Assembly: GCF_028682395.1 (NCBI RefSeq)
Contig: NZ_JANHLC010000013.1
Location: 1-64,000, forward strand
Direction: 5' to 3'
Length of the DNA stretch: 64,000 bases
Source of the DNA: Pseudomonas putida
Lineage (GTDB): Bacteria; Pseudomonadota; Gammaproteobacteria; Pseudomonadales; Pseudomonadaceae
Shown here: in pieces, positions 36,965 to 45,313 of the stretch
How positions within the stretch are numbered: position 1 is the stretch's first letter
How the letters are laid out: every line of letters begins with the position of its first letter
Program-made: the position numbers and the translations under genes
Notes under the pieces: generated by a model
Seen by the model: only the letters and a program-made list of their open reading frames with translations
Databases searched by the model: none
What the model was told of the DNA's origin: nothing

Positions 36965-37357
36965 TTGTTTTTCGAGGTGGGCGTTATCGTGCTGGGCATC
37001 CTCTGGGCCGTGAGCGTGGGCCTGTTTGTGGTCTATGTTCGAGGCCAGCGGCGGCTCGCCGTACAGCAGGCCGAGGCGGATGCCCTGCGTGACCAGCGCA
37101 TCCGCGACCTGGGTCGGCGCCTGGACCATTATCAGAACGGTACGGTGCGCATGGGCGAAGACCTGCACGAACTGCGGGCTGTGGTCGCGCCGCTGCCGGA
37201 CAAGCTGGTCCAGTTGGAGCAGCGTGATCCGTCCAGCCTGTCCTTTGCCCAGGCAGCACGCCTGGTCGGCATGGGCGCAAGCATCGATGAGTTGACTCAA
37301 TCCTGTGGCCTGACCCAGGCCGAAGCCGAGTTGATGAGCAAGCTGCACAAGGGCTGA
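36965..37357 (+). CDS. DUF2802 membrane protein of the chemotaxis cluster
   Basis: This is a 130-residue protein of unknown function. It has one N-terminal transmembrane segment (about 4-24, GVIVLGILWAVSVGLFVVYV), a basic/coiled cytoplasmic part and a C-terminal helix-turn-helix-like region (QAARLVGMGASIDELTQSCG, then LTQAEAELM) typical of DUF2802. It uses TTG at 36965, the base after the cheW stop, with GGAGAG 7 bases upstream. Conserved linkage to cheW suggests a role in the array or motility, which is unproven. Confidence 0.8.
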   Translation: MFFEVGVIVLGILWAVSVGLFVVYVRGQRRLAVQQAEADALRDQRIRDLGRRLDHYQNGTVRMGEDLHELRAVVAPLPDKLVQLEQRDPSSLSFAQAARLVGMGASIDELTQSCGLTQAEAELMSKLHKG

Positions 37358-37456
37358 GGCGGCTGCCACGTTGTTTCGCCTGGCCCGTGCAGGGCGAGGG
37401 GCCTGTCTACCAGGGCCGCCTGCATCAAACCCCGGTGTCTGTCGTTCGACAGGCCC

Positions 37457-37786
37457 TCAATAATCATCCCCCAGGGCCGTGATGTCCTTTTCCCGAGTCT
37501 CGGCCTCATGGTCGAAGCCCACCGGGAACTTGCCCTTGAGTTGCCAGGCAAAGGCGATGATCTCGGCAATGGTCAGGTACAGCTCCTGGGGAATGCTCTC
37601 GCCCAGCTCCATGCGGGCCAGTAGCTTGACCAATTCGGCGTTTTCGTAGATCGGCACTTCATAGTCGCGGGCCAGCTTGAGGATCGCCTCGGCCAGTTCA
37701 TCGTCGCCCTTGGCGGTGAGGGTGGGAGCTTGCTGGCCGTCGTACTTGAGGGCGATGGCCTGGCGCGGCGGGTGCGGATTCTTCAT
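37457..37786 (-). CDS. FlhB C-terminal-domain paralogue (EscU/YscU/FlhB-type)
   Basis: This is a 109-residue protein homologous only to the cytoplasmic part of FlhB after its autocleavage site. Near the N-terminus it reads AIALKYDGQQAPTLTAKG, against YAVALKYDPEKG after NPTH in FlhB. The NPTH motif and all transmembrane segments are absent. Family sequence continues with ELVKLLARMELGESIPQELY and AEIIAFAWQLKGKF. Its start overlaps the stop of the second FliK-like gene by 4 bases, so the two are coupled. It resembles the FhlB proteins that can replace the cleaved FlhB domain in some bacteria; the role here is inferred. Confidence 0.85.
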   Translation of the reverse strand: MKNPHPPRQAIALKYDGQQAPTLTAKGDDELAEAILKLARDYEVPIYENAELVKLLARMELGESIPQELYLTIAEIIAFAWQLKGKFPVGFDHEAETREKDITALGDDY

Positions 37787-39354
37787 GCGGTTTCATCCAC
37801 CCAGCGTTGTTCAAGACGGGTTTGCGCACCCTGGGGCGGGACGCCCAGATGGCAGTCCAGGTCGCCGACATTCAAGCCCGAAGCGCTGAGCCTGGCGCGC
37901 AGGGTGCCCAGATGGGTTTCGATTAGGTTGGCGGTGTAGGGGCGTTCGGCCCAGAGCTGGCTGGACAGGCGACCGGCCACCAGTTGCGCCTGTACTTGCA
38001 GGGGGCCGAGGGGTTCGACGTCAAAGGCCAGGTCCAGCCGCCAGAGCTGTTCTTTCGGTTCGCGGCGGGCAGTCTTTTCTTGGGGCTCGCGTTCGGGCGG
38101 CTCTTCACGCTGCAACTTGACCTGCAGAGGCACAATGTCCTGCAGGTTGCGCATGGGGATCTCCAACTGCCAGGTGGTTTGCAGGTTGCCATTGGCGGTG
38201 GTGCCGGTCTGCTCCAGGCTGGCCAGTTGATGGCTCTGCAGGCGCGAGATGGCGGCAGCGGCCAGGCGCAGGAGGTTCTCCAGGTCGCCTTCGCCTTCCA
38301 GGCTTTGCAGCAGGCGCGAGGGCAGGGGAAAGCCGGCCGGCTGCGGGCGGGCGCCAACCTGGCCGAGCGTGCCCAGGGCGCTGCGGACAAAATTGGGCAG
38401 TGACTGGGCCAGAGCCGTTGCCGCGACGCCGGGATTGAAGGTCGAACTGGCGGGGACGCCCGGTAGTGTCTGGGCAATCAGGCGCAGGAGGTTGCCCTTG
38501 AGATCGGGCGTCAGCCCCGGGTTCTGCGCACCGAGCAAGCGTGCTTCAAGAAACACCCCGCTGTTTTGCAGGGCCTGGGCCAGGCCTTTGGGGGTGCTCA
38601 GTTGTGCGGCGTCGGGCAGCCCGCTCAGCAGCTTGTCGATAGCGCTGCGCAGCCCCGCCGGAACCTGGGCGTCTGCCGGCAGGCGTTGCAGCAGCTGGAT
38701 CAGGCCTTCGATGGAGGCCTGGCGGCCCTGCTGGGCTGCGAGCTGCTGGGTAATCGCCAGTTGGTCCTGGCGGCCGCTCAGGGGGACGAAGGAGAGTGTT
38801 TGCGCGTCCTGTACCTGGGCGCTGAGCAAGCTGCCGATACGCAGCGGCTGCGCGCTCTCCAGGATCAGGGTCGCACCGCTCTGGGCGCTATTGAGCAGGC
38901 TGACCAGGGAGCGATAGATCGCTGGCTGGCCGCTGCCCTGGGGCAAGGCCTGGGTGGTCAGTACTTTGCCTTGTAGCAGGGTGCCAGCGGGCAGTTGGCC
39001 GGTATCGAGGCGGGTCAGCGCGGCGACGCTGGCGCTCAGCGCCTGCTGTACGGTGATCGCCAGGTTGCCTGCGCTCGGCTGGCTGACCAACACGCTGGTG
39101 CCCAGCGGCAGTGGCTGGCTACTAGTGGCCTGGACCGTGGTTTGCCGGCCATTATCGAGGGTCAGCTTGAGCAGCAGCTGAAAATTCTGCTCGGCCTGTT
39201 TTAGCGACAGGACCTCGGCCTTGGCGGTTTGCCCGGTGGCGATCAACCCTTCGGCAGGTTCCAGCAGCTTGAGCAGCTCACCCGTAGCGACCAGCGGACG
39301 GCCGCCATTGGCGACGGCTGCCGGGAGGGGAAGGGGGGTTATTTCGCCTGTCAT
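37783..39354 (-). CDS. Second FliK-like hook-length control domain protein
   Basis: This is a 523-residue protein, rich in Leu, Gln and Ala, with a C-terminal Flg_hook-like domain (about 415-515, EPLGPLQVQAQLVAGRLSSQ, LWAERPYTANLIETHLGTLR, LSASGLNVGDLDCHLG). The N-terminal part resembles a ruler region with repeated TSQPLPLGTSVLV-type beta segments. The ATG at 39354 (MTGEITPLPL) was chosen; an in-frame start at 39402 would add 16 residues. Paired with the FlhB-domain gene downstream, it looks like an accessory export-switch pair. Its substrate is unknown. Confidence 0.8.
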   Translation of the reverse strand: MTGEITPLPLPAAVANGGRPLVATGELLKLLEPAEGLIATGQTAKAEVLSLKQAEQNFQLLLKLTLDNGRQTTVQATSSQPLPLGTSVLVSQPSAGNLAITVQQALSASVAALTRLDTGQLPAGTLLQGKVLTTQALPQGSGQPAIYRSLVSLLNSAQSGATLILESAQPLRIGSLLSAQVQDAQTLSFVPLSGRQDQLAITQQLAAQQGRQASIEGLIQLLQRLPADAQVPAGLRSAIDKLLSGLPDAAQLSTPKGLAQALQNSGVFLEARLLGAQNPGLTPDLKGNLLRLIAQTLPGVPASSTFNPGVAATALAQSLPNFVRSALGTLGQVGARPQPAGFPLPSRLLQSLEGEGDLENLLRLAAAAISRLQSHQLASLEQTGTTANGNLQTTWQLEIPMRNLQDIVPLQVKLQREEPPEREPQEKTARREPKEQLWRLDLAFDVEPLGPLQVQAQLVAGRLSSQLWAERPYTANLIETHLGTLRARLSASGLNVGDLDCHLGVPPQGAQTRLEQRWVDETA

Positions 39355-39382
39355 CGGGTCGTGGCCTGTTGAAATTGCCCTC

Positions 39383-39409
39383 TTGAGAGTAGGACATGAC
39401 ATGTATAAT
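39383..39409 (+). promoter_or_regulatory. Sigma-70 type promoter facing the ccm operon
   Basis: TTGAGA (39383-39388) and a perfect TATAAT (39404-39409) are 15 bases apart, a slightly short spacer. A GC-rich discriminator (GCTGCGCC) follows. It would start a leader of about 145 nt before ccmA. Confidence 0.5.
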
Positions 39410-39428
39410 GCTGCGCCGTTCCCGTTGG

Positions 39429-39458
39429 TGCGTCAAAACGTTGTCGATGTTTGACGCA
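39429..39458 (+). repeat. Inverted repeat in the ccm leader
   Basis: TGCGTCAAA (39429-39437) and TTTGACGCA (39450-39458) are perfect 9-bp inverted arms with a 12-base loop, about 15-45 bases after the predicted transcription start. It could be an RNA hairpin or a dimeric operator; there is no T-tract. Confidence 0.6.
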
Positions 39459-39562
39459 GCTCTCTAGTCCGGCAGGTAAAAGCACTTAATCTGCATCTCT
39501 TTGTAACGGCCGCACACGGGCCGACTTGAACCGATATTTGAACCGAAAAGGCCGTCCCTGTT

Positions 39563-40198
39563 TTGACCAGCCCACTTCTAGAAGCCGTAGCGCTGGCCTG
39601 TGAGCGCGACTGGCGCACGCTTTTCGAGAACCTCGAATTGCGCCTGAGCGCCGGCGATATGTTGCAGATCAGCGGTCCCAACGGCAGTGGCAAAACCAGT
39701 CTGCTGCGGTTGTTGGCCGGGCTGATGCAGCCGACCGCCGGTGAAGTCCTGCTCAATGGCCAGCCGCTGGGGGCTCAGCGCAGCGAACTGGCGCGCTCGT
39801 TGTTATGGATTGGTCATGCCGCCGGGATCAAGGACCTGCTTAGCCCCGAGGAAAACCTCAGTTGGCTCGGCGCACTGCACCGTCCGGCGTCCCGCGAGGC
39901 GATCTGGCAGGCCCTGGCAGCGGTGGGGCTGCGCGGTTTCGAAGATGTGCCCTGTCACACCCTGTCCGCCGGCCAGCAGCGCCGCGTGGCCCTGGCGCGG
40001 TTGTACCTGGACAGCCCGCCGCTGTGGATCCTCGATGAACCCTTCACGGCCCTCGACAAGCAGGGCGTGGCCCAGTTGGAAGCGCACCTGGCCGATCACT
40101 GCGAGCGCGGCGGCATGGTTGTGCTCACCACTCACCACACGCTGACCCGGACTCCTTCGGGCTACCGCGATATCGATCTGGGGCGTTGGGCCGTATGA
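39563..40198 (+). CDS. ccmA: Haem exporter ATPase CcmA
   Basis: CcmA is a 211-residue ABC ATPase of the CcmABCD complex that releases holo-CcmE during cytochrome c maturation. It has Walker A GPNGSGKTSLLRLLAG, signature LSAGQQRRVALARLYL, Walker B LWILDEPF and the H-loop histidine in VLTTHH. It uses a TTG start at 39563. The stop overlaps the ccmB start (ATGA). Confidence 0.95.
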   Translation: MTSPLLEAVALACERDWRTLFENLELRLSAGDMLQISGPNGSGKTSLLRLLAGLMQPTAGEVLLNGQPLGAQRSELARSLLWIGHAAGIKDLLSPEENLSWLGALHRPASREAIWQALAAVGLRGFEDVPCHTLSAGQQRRVALARLYLDSPPLWILDEPFTALDKQGVAQLEAHLADHCERGGMVVLTTHHTLTRTPSGYRDIDLGRWAV

Positions 40199-40863
40199 GT
40201 GTGTTCGGATTGCTGGTGGCGCGCGAAGCTCGCCTGTTGTTTCGCCGTCCGGCGGAATTGGCCAACCCCCTGGTTTTCTTCGCCATTGTGATTGCTTTGT
40301 TTCCGTTGGCGGTCGGCCCGGAGACTCAATTGTTGCAAACCTTGTCTCCGGGACTGGTCTGGGTCGCCGCGCTTTTATCGGTTTTGCTCTCGCTGGACGG
40401 GCTTTTTCGCAGTGATTTCGAGGATGGATCGCTCGAGCAGTGGGTCCTTTCGTCGCACCCCCTGCCTCTTCTGGTTCTGGCTAAGGTACTGGCACACTGG
40501 GCGTTTTCCGGCCTGGCGCTGGTATTGTTGGCGCCGTTGCTGGCCCTGATGCTCGGTTTGCCGACCGCCTGCCTGCCGGTACTGCTGTTGTCATTGCTGC
40601 TCGGGACACCGGTGCTGAGCCTGCTCGGTGCGGTCGGTGCGGCGCTGACCGTGGGGCTCAAGCGCGGTGGATTGTTACTGGCGCTGTTGATCCTGCCCCT
40701 GTATATCCCGGTGTTGATTCTGGGCAGTGGTGCCTTGCAGGCGGCATTGCAAGGCATGCCGGCCATCGGTTATCTCCTCTGGCTTGGCAGCCTGACCGCC
40801 TTGGCGGTAACCCTGACACCTTTTGCAATAGCCGCTGGCCTGAAGATTAGCGTCGGCGAATAA
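40195..40863 (+). CDS. ccmB: Haem exporter membrane protein CcmB
   Basis: CcmB is a 222-residue inner-membrane protein with six hydrophobic segments, the permease partner of CcmA. Family sequence includes LLFRRPAELANPLVFFAIVI and DGLFRSDFEDGSLEQWVLS. It begins within the ccmA stop codon. Confidence 0.96.
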   Translation: MSVFGLLVAREARLLFRRPAELANPLVFFAIVIALFPLAVGPETQLLQTLSPGLVWVAALLSVLLSLDGLFRSDFEDGSLEQWVLSSHPLPLLVLAKVLAHWAFSGLALVLLAPLLALMLGLPTACLPVLLLSLLLGTPVLSLLGAVGAALTVGLKRGGLLLALLILPLYIPVLILGSGALQAALQGMPAIGYLLWLGSLTALAVTLTPFAIAAGLKISVGE

Positions 40864-40940
40864 TGAGGTCTGGTCACTTTTTGACCAGTAAAGACCCTGG
40901 CCCTTCGTCATAACGACGGGCAACCGTGATGGAAACAGTA

Positions 40941-41696
40941 ATGAACTGGACTTGGTTTCATAAGCTCGGCTCACCCAAGTGGTTTTATGGCATCAGTGGC
41001 CGGATGCTGCCCTGGTTGAGTGTCGCCGCGGTGCTGCTGATCGGCGTCGGTGTGGTCTGGGGCCTGGCATTTGCGCCGCCGGACTACCAGCAGGGCAACA
41101 GCTTTCGGATCATCTATATCCACGTACCGGCCGCCATGCTGGCCCAGTCGGTGTACGTGATGCTGGCGGTCTGCGGCATCGTCGGGTTGGTCTGGAAAAT
41201 GAAACTGGCCGACGTCGCCCTGCAATGCGCGGCGCCCATCGGTGCCTGGATGACCGCCGTGGCGCTGGTCACCGGGGCAATCTGGGGCAAGCCAACCTGG
41301 GGCTCGTGGTGGGTCTGGGATGCGCGACTGACCTCGATGCTGATCCTGCTGTTCCTGTACTTCGGTCTTATTGCCCTGGGCAACGCCATCAGTAATCGTG
41401 ACAGCGCGGCGAAAGCCTGCGCGGTGTTGGCGATTGTCGGTGTGATCAATATCCCGATCATCAAGTACTCGGTGGAGTGGTGGAACACCCTGCACCAGGG
41501 CGCGACCTTTACCCTCACCGAAAAACCGGCCATGCCGGTGGAGATGTGGCTGCCGCTGCTGCTCACCGTGCTGGGTTTCTACTGTTTCTTCGGTGCGGTG
41601 TTGCTGCTGCGCATGCGCCTGGAAGTGCTCAAGCGCGAAGCCCGCAGCAGTTGGGTCAAGGCCCAGGTGCTGAGTGAACTGGAGGTGACACGATGA
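40941..41696 (+). CDS. ccmC: Haem-handling protein CcmC
   Basis: This is a 251-residue membrane protein with six transmembrane helices that loads haem onto CcmE. The tryptophan-rich WWD motif is GKPTWGSWWVWDARLTSMLI. The conserved periplasmic histidines lie in YIHVPAA and VEWWNTLHQGATF. The start at 40941 (MNWTWFHKLG) was chosen; in-frame ATG 40929 and GTG 40926 add 4-5 residues. The stop overlaps ccmD. Confidence 0.96.
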   Translation: MNWTWFHKLGSPKWFYGISGRMLPWLSVAAVLLIGVGVVWGLAFAPPDYQQGNSFRIIYIHVPAAMLAQSVYVMLAVCGIVGLVWKMKLADVALQCAAPIGAWMTAVALVTGAIWGKPTWGSWWVWDARLTSMLILLFLYFGLIALGNAISNRDSAAKACAVLAIVGVINIPIIKYSVEWWNTLHQGATFTLTEKPAMPVEMWLPLLLTVLGFYCFFGAVLLLRMRLEVLKREARSSWVKAQVLSELEVTR

Positions 41697-41869
41697 GTTT
41701 CGCGTCCCTGGGTGACTTTTTTGCCATGGGCCATCACGGCCTGTATGTCTGGTCGGCCTATGGCATCAGCCTGGCGGTCCTGGCCCTCAACGTGGCGGCG
41801 CCGATCCTGGCTCGCCGGCGTTATCTGCAACAGGAGGCGCGTCGTCTGCGCCGGGAGACCTTGAAGTGA
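41693..41869 (+). CDS. ccmD: Haem exporter small protein CcmD
   Basis: CcmD is a 58-residue protein needed to release holo-CcmE from CcmABC. It has the family N-terminus FASLGDFFAMGHHGLYVWSA, one transmembrane helix (about 17-40) and a basic C-terminal tail (ARRRYLQQEARRLRRETLK). Both ends overlap neighbours: ATGA with ccmC and GTGA with ccmE. Confidence 0.93.
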   Translation: MSFASLGDFFAMGHHGLYVWSAYGISLAVLALNVAAPILARRRYLQQEARRLRRETLK

Positions 41870-42321
41870 ATCCGCTGCGTAAAAAGCGTCTATTGATCAT
41901 CCTCGCCATCCTGGTCGGGGTCGGCGCCGCTGTCGCCTTGGCCCTGAGCGCCCTGCAGCAGAATATCAATCTGTTCTACACCCCGACCCAGATCGCCAAT
42001 GGCGAAGCGCCGCTGGACACGCGCATCCGTGCCGGTGGCATGGTCGAGGCTGGTTCGCTGCAACGCTCGGGCGACTCCCTGGATGTGACATTCGTGGTCA
42101 CTGACTTCAACAAGTCCGTGACCATCACCTATCGCGGCATTCTTCCGGACCTGTTCCGCGAAGGGCAGGGCATCGTCGCCCTGGGCAAGCTCAACGCCGA
42201 GGGTGTGGTGGTCGCCGATGAGGTACTGGCCAAGCACGACGAGAAGTACATGCCGCCGGAAGTCACCAAGGCGCTCAATGAAAGCGGCCAGTCCGCCCCT
42301 GTCCCTGCGAAGGAGGGCTGA
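41866..42321 (+). CDS. ccmE: Periplasmic haem chaperone CcmE
   Basis: This is a 151-residue membrane-anchored haem chaperone with an N-terminal transmembrane segment (about 8-30) and an OB-fold domain. The haem-binding motif VLAKHDEKYMPPE carries the covalent ligand H124 and Y128. It starts with GTG inside the ccmD stop and shows no odd features. Confidence 0.97.
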   Translation: MNPLRKKRLLIILAILVGVGAAVALALSALQQNINLFYTPTQIANGEAPLDTRIRAGGMVEAGSLQRSGDSLDVTFVVTDFNKSVTITYRGILPDLFREGQGIVALGKLNAEGVVVADEVLAKHDEKYMPPEVTKALNESGQSAPVPAKEG

Positions 42322-42324
42322 CCC

Positions 42325-44313
42325 ATGCTTGCCCAACTGTATATCCCGGAGCTCGGCCAGTTGGCGATGATCCTCGCCCTGTGCTTCTCCGTGGTGCTGG
42401 CCGTCGTGCCGTTGCTCGGTGCCTGGCGTGGCGACCGTCTGTGGATGAGTCTGGCTCAGCCGGCGGCCTGGGGCCTGTTCGCCTTCCTGGCGTTTTCCTT
42501 CGGTTGCCTGACCTACGCCTTTATGGCCGATGATTTCTCCGTGGCCTATGTGGCCAGCAACTCCAACAGTGCCTTGCCCTGGTACTACAAGTTCAGTGCG
42601 GTCTGGGGTGCCCACGAAGGTTCCCTGCTGCTGTGGGCGCTGATTCTCGGGGGCTGGATCTTTGCGGTATCGGTGTTCTCCCGCCAACTGCCCCAGGTGA
42701 TGTTGGCACGGGTCCTGGCGGTCATGGGCATGATCAGCACCGGCTTTATGTCGTTCCTGATCATCACCTCGAACCCGTTCGTACGCATTCTGCCGCAGAT
42801 TCCGGCCAATGGCCGCGACCTCAACCCGCTGCTGCAGGATATCGGCCTGATCGTGCATCCGCCGATGCTCTACATGGGCTATGTCGGCTTCTCCGTAGCC
42901 TTTGCCTTTGCCATTGCCGCCTTGCTCGGCGGCCGCCTGGATGCCGCCTGGGCCCGCTGGTCGCGGCCGTGGACCATCGTGGCCTGGGCTTTCCTGGGGA
43001 TCGGTATCACCCTGGGTTCCTGGTGGGCCTACTACGAACTCGGCTGGGGCGGCTGGTGGTTCTGGGACCCGGTGGAAAACGCTTCCTTCATGCCCTGGCT
43101 GGTCGGCACTGCGCTGATTCACTCCCTGGCCGTGACCGAAAAACGTGGCGTGTTCAAGAGCTGGACCGTGTTGCTGGCGATCGCCGCGTTCTCCCTGAGC
43201 CTGCTGGGCACGTTCCTGGTGCGTTCCGGGGTGCTGACTTCGGTTCACGCCTTTGCGTCCGACCCGGAGCGCGGGGTGTTTATCCTGATTTTCCTGCTGT
43301 TTGTCGTCGGTGGTTCCCTGACGCTGTTCGCCCTGCGGGCACCGGTGGTCAAGAGCCATGTCGGCTTCAACCTGTGGTCGCGTGAAACCCTGCTGTTGGG
43401 CAATAACCTGGTGTTGGTGGTCGCTGCGGCGATGATCCTGCTCGGTACGCTCTATCCGCTGGTACTCGACGCGCTGACCGGGGCCAAGCTGTCGGTCGGC
43501 CCGCCGTACTTCAATGCGCTGTTTATCCCGTTGATGGCCTTGCTGATGGTGGTCATGGCGGTCGGTGTGCTGGTGCGCTGGAAAGACACCCCGGTGAAGT
43601 GGCTGGTGGGCATGCTCTCGCCGGTGCTGCTGGGTAGCGTGGTCCTGGCGGTGGTCGCCGGGTTCGCCTATGGCGATTTCAACTGGGCGGTGCTGGCGAC
43701 GTTCCTGCTGGCGGCCTGGGTACTGCTGGCCGGCGTGCGCGACATTCTCGACAAGACCCGCCACAAAGGCCTGATCAAGGGCCTGCCCAGCCTGACCCGC
43801 AGCTACTGGGGCATGCAGGTGGCCCATATCGGGATCGCGGTGTGTGCCCTGGGCGTGGTGCTGTCGAGCCAGAACAGCGCCGAGCGCGACTTGCGCCTGG
43901 CCCCGGGCGAGTCCATGGACCTGGCCGGCTACCAGTTCGTCTTCGAGGGCGCCAAGCACTTTGAAGGGCCGAACTTTACGTCCGACAAAGGCACCATCCG
44001 AGTGCTGCGCGACGGCCGCGAAATCAGCGTGTTGCATCCGGAGAAACGTCTGTACACGGTGCAGAACTCAATGATGACCGAAGCCGGCATCGATGCCGGT
44101 TTCACCCGCGACCTCTATGTCGCCCTCGGCGAGCCGCTGGGCGATGGCGCCTGGGCGGTACGCGTGCACGTCAAACCGTTCGTGCGCTGGATCTGGTTCG
44201 GCGGTCTGCTCACCGGTTTTGGTGGCTTGCTGGCAGCGCTGGATCGGCGCTATCGGGTCAAGGTCAAGAGCCAGGTGCGCGAAGCACTGGGCATGAAGGG
44301 AGCGACGGCATGA
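42325..44313 (+). CDS. ccmF: Cytochrome c haem lyase subunit CcmF
   Basis: CcmF is a 662-residue protein with about 15 transmembrane helices that attaches haem to apocytochrome c with CcmH and CcmI. The WWD motif ELGWGGWWFWDPVENASFMP is present, as are haem-ligand histidine contexts IVHPPMLYMGYVG and GTALIHSLAVTEKRG. It overlaps ccmG by 4 bases. Confidence 0.97.
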   Translation: MLAQLYIPELGQLAMILALCFSVVLAVVPLLGAWRGDRLWMSLAQPAAWGLFAFLAFSFGCLTYAFMADDFSVAYVASNSNSALPWYYKFSAVWGAHEGSLLLWALILGGWIFAVSVFSRQLPQVMLARVLAVMGMISTGFMSFLIITSNPFVRILPQIPANGRDLNPLLQDIGLIVHPPMLYMGYVGFSVAFAFAIAALLGGRLDAAWARWSRPWTIVAWAFLGIGITLGSWWAYYELGWGGWWFWDPVENASFMPWLVGTALIHSLAVTEKRGVFKSWTVLLAIAAFSLSLLGTFLVRSGVLTSVHAFASDPERGVFILIFLLFVVGGSLTLFALRAPVVKSHVGFNLWSRETLLLGNNLVLVVAAAMILLGTLYPLVLDALTGAKLSVGPPYFNALFIPLMALLMVVMAVGVLVRWKDTPVKWLVGMLSPVLLGSVVLAVVAGFAYGDFNWAVLATFLLAAWVLLAGVRDILDKTRHKGLIKGLPSLTRSYWGMQVAHIGIAVCALGVVLSSQNSAERDLRLAPGESMDLAGYQFVFEGAKHFEGPNFTSDKGTIRVLRDGREISVLHPEKRLYTVQNSMMTEAGIDAGFTRDLYVALGEPLGDGAWAVRVHVKPFVRWIWFGGLLTGFGGLLAALDRRYRVKVKSQVREALGMKGATA

Positions 44314-44846
44314 AACGCTGGTTGATGATTGTGCCGCTGGCGGTGTTTCTGTTGGTGGCGGTGTTTCTCTATCGGGGCCTGTACCTGGACCCGGCCGAGT
44401 TGCCGTCGGCGATGATCGGCAAACCGCTGCCGGAGTTTTCCCTGCCGAATGTACAGGGCGACCGCACCCTGACCCAGGCTGACCTGCTGGGCAAGCCGGC
44501 GCTGGTCAACGTCTGGGGCACCTGGTGCATTTCCTGCCGGGTCGAGCACCCGGTGCTCAACAAGCTGGCCGAGCAGGGCGTGGTGATCTACGGCATCAAC
44601 TACAAGGACGACAATGCCGCGGCCCTGAAGTGGCTGAGCGAGTTCCACAACCCTTATCAGCTGGATATCCGTGACGAAGACGGCACCCTGGGCTTGAATC
44701 TGGGGGTCTACGGCGCGCCGGAGACGTTCCTGATCGACGCCAAGGGCATCATCCGCCACAAGTTTGTCGGGGTGATCGACGAAGTGGTCTGGCGCGAGCA
44801 ACTGGCCAGCCTGTACCAGGGCCTGGTTGACGAGGCGCGGCCATGA
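44310..44846 (+). CDS. ccmG: Thiol:disulfide interchange protein CcmG (DsbE)
   Basis: CcmG is a 178-residue membrane-tethered thioredoxin that reduces apocytochrome c cysteines. It has an N-terminal anchor (about 4-21), and the active site is WGTWCISCRVEHP with C73 and C76. The CcmG-type insert GVYGAPETFLIDAKGIIRHK is present. It overlaps ccmF and ccmH by ATGA junctions. Confidence 0.97.
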   Translation: MKRWLMIVPLAVFLLVAVFLYRGLYLDPAELPSAMIGKPLPEFSLPNVQGDRTLTQADLLGKPALVNVWGTWCISCRVEHPVLNKLAEQGVVIYGINYKDDNAAALKWLSEFHNPYQLDIRDEDGTLGLNLGVYGAPETFLIDAKGIIRHKFVGVIDEVVWREQLASLYQGLVDEARP

Positions 44847-45313
44847 AGCGCTGGATCGCTGCGATCGCCCTGGGGCTGAGCCTCGCGGGCGTGGCCCATG
44901 CGGCCATCGACACCTATGAGTTCGCCAACGAGGCCGATCGCGAGCGTTTTCGCGACCTGACCAAAGAGCTGCGTTGCCCCAAATGCCAGAACCAGGACAT
45001 CGCTGATTCCAATTCGCCGATTGCCATGGACCTGCGCCGGGAGATCTTCCGCATGCTTGGCGAAGGCAAGGACAATGAGCAGATCATCGGCTTTATGGTC
45101 GACCGCTATGGCGATTTCGTCCGCTACAAGCCGGCCCTGACGGGCAAGACCGCACTGCTCTGGTTCGGTCCCGCCGCGCTGCTGCTGGGCGGTGTGCTGG
45201 TGATCGGTCTGATCGTTCGCCGTCGCCGTGCCGAGCACGCCGACACTTCGGACACGCTTTCCGTTGAGGAGCGTCAGCGCCTCGACCAACTGTTGGATAA
45301 AGACCACCCATGA
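44843..45313 (+). CDS. ccmH: Cytochrome c maturation protein CcmH
   Basis: CcmH is a 156-residue protein with a signal peptide (cleavage about after AHA, residue 20), the redox motif LRCPKCQNQDI (C45, C48) and one C-terminal transmembrane segment (ALLWFGPAALLLGGVLVIGL). It corresponds to the N-terminal part of E. coli CcmH; the TPR part is the separate ccmI gene next door. Confidence 0.96.
   Translation: MKRWIAAIALGLSLAGVAHAAIDTYEFANEADRERFRDLTKELRCPKCQNQDIADSNSPIAMDLRREIFRMLGEGKDNEQIIGFMVDRYGDFVRYKPALTGKTALLWFGPAALLLGGVLVIGLIVRRRRAEHADTSDTLSVEERQRLDQLLDKDHP

Noticed and set aside
37358..37456. Terminator between the convergent DUF2802 and FlhB-domain genes
   Set aside because: Only short stems with bulges and no T-tract could be found.
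41890..44037. Minus-strand open frame of 715 codons opposite ccmE-ccmF
   Set aside because: Antisense shadow. The Gln/His/Arg-rich product lacks any family feature, while CcmF is unambiguous on the plus strand.
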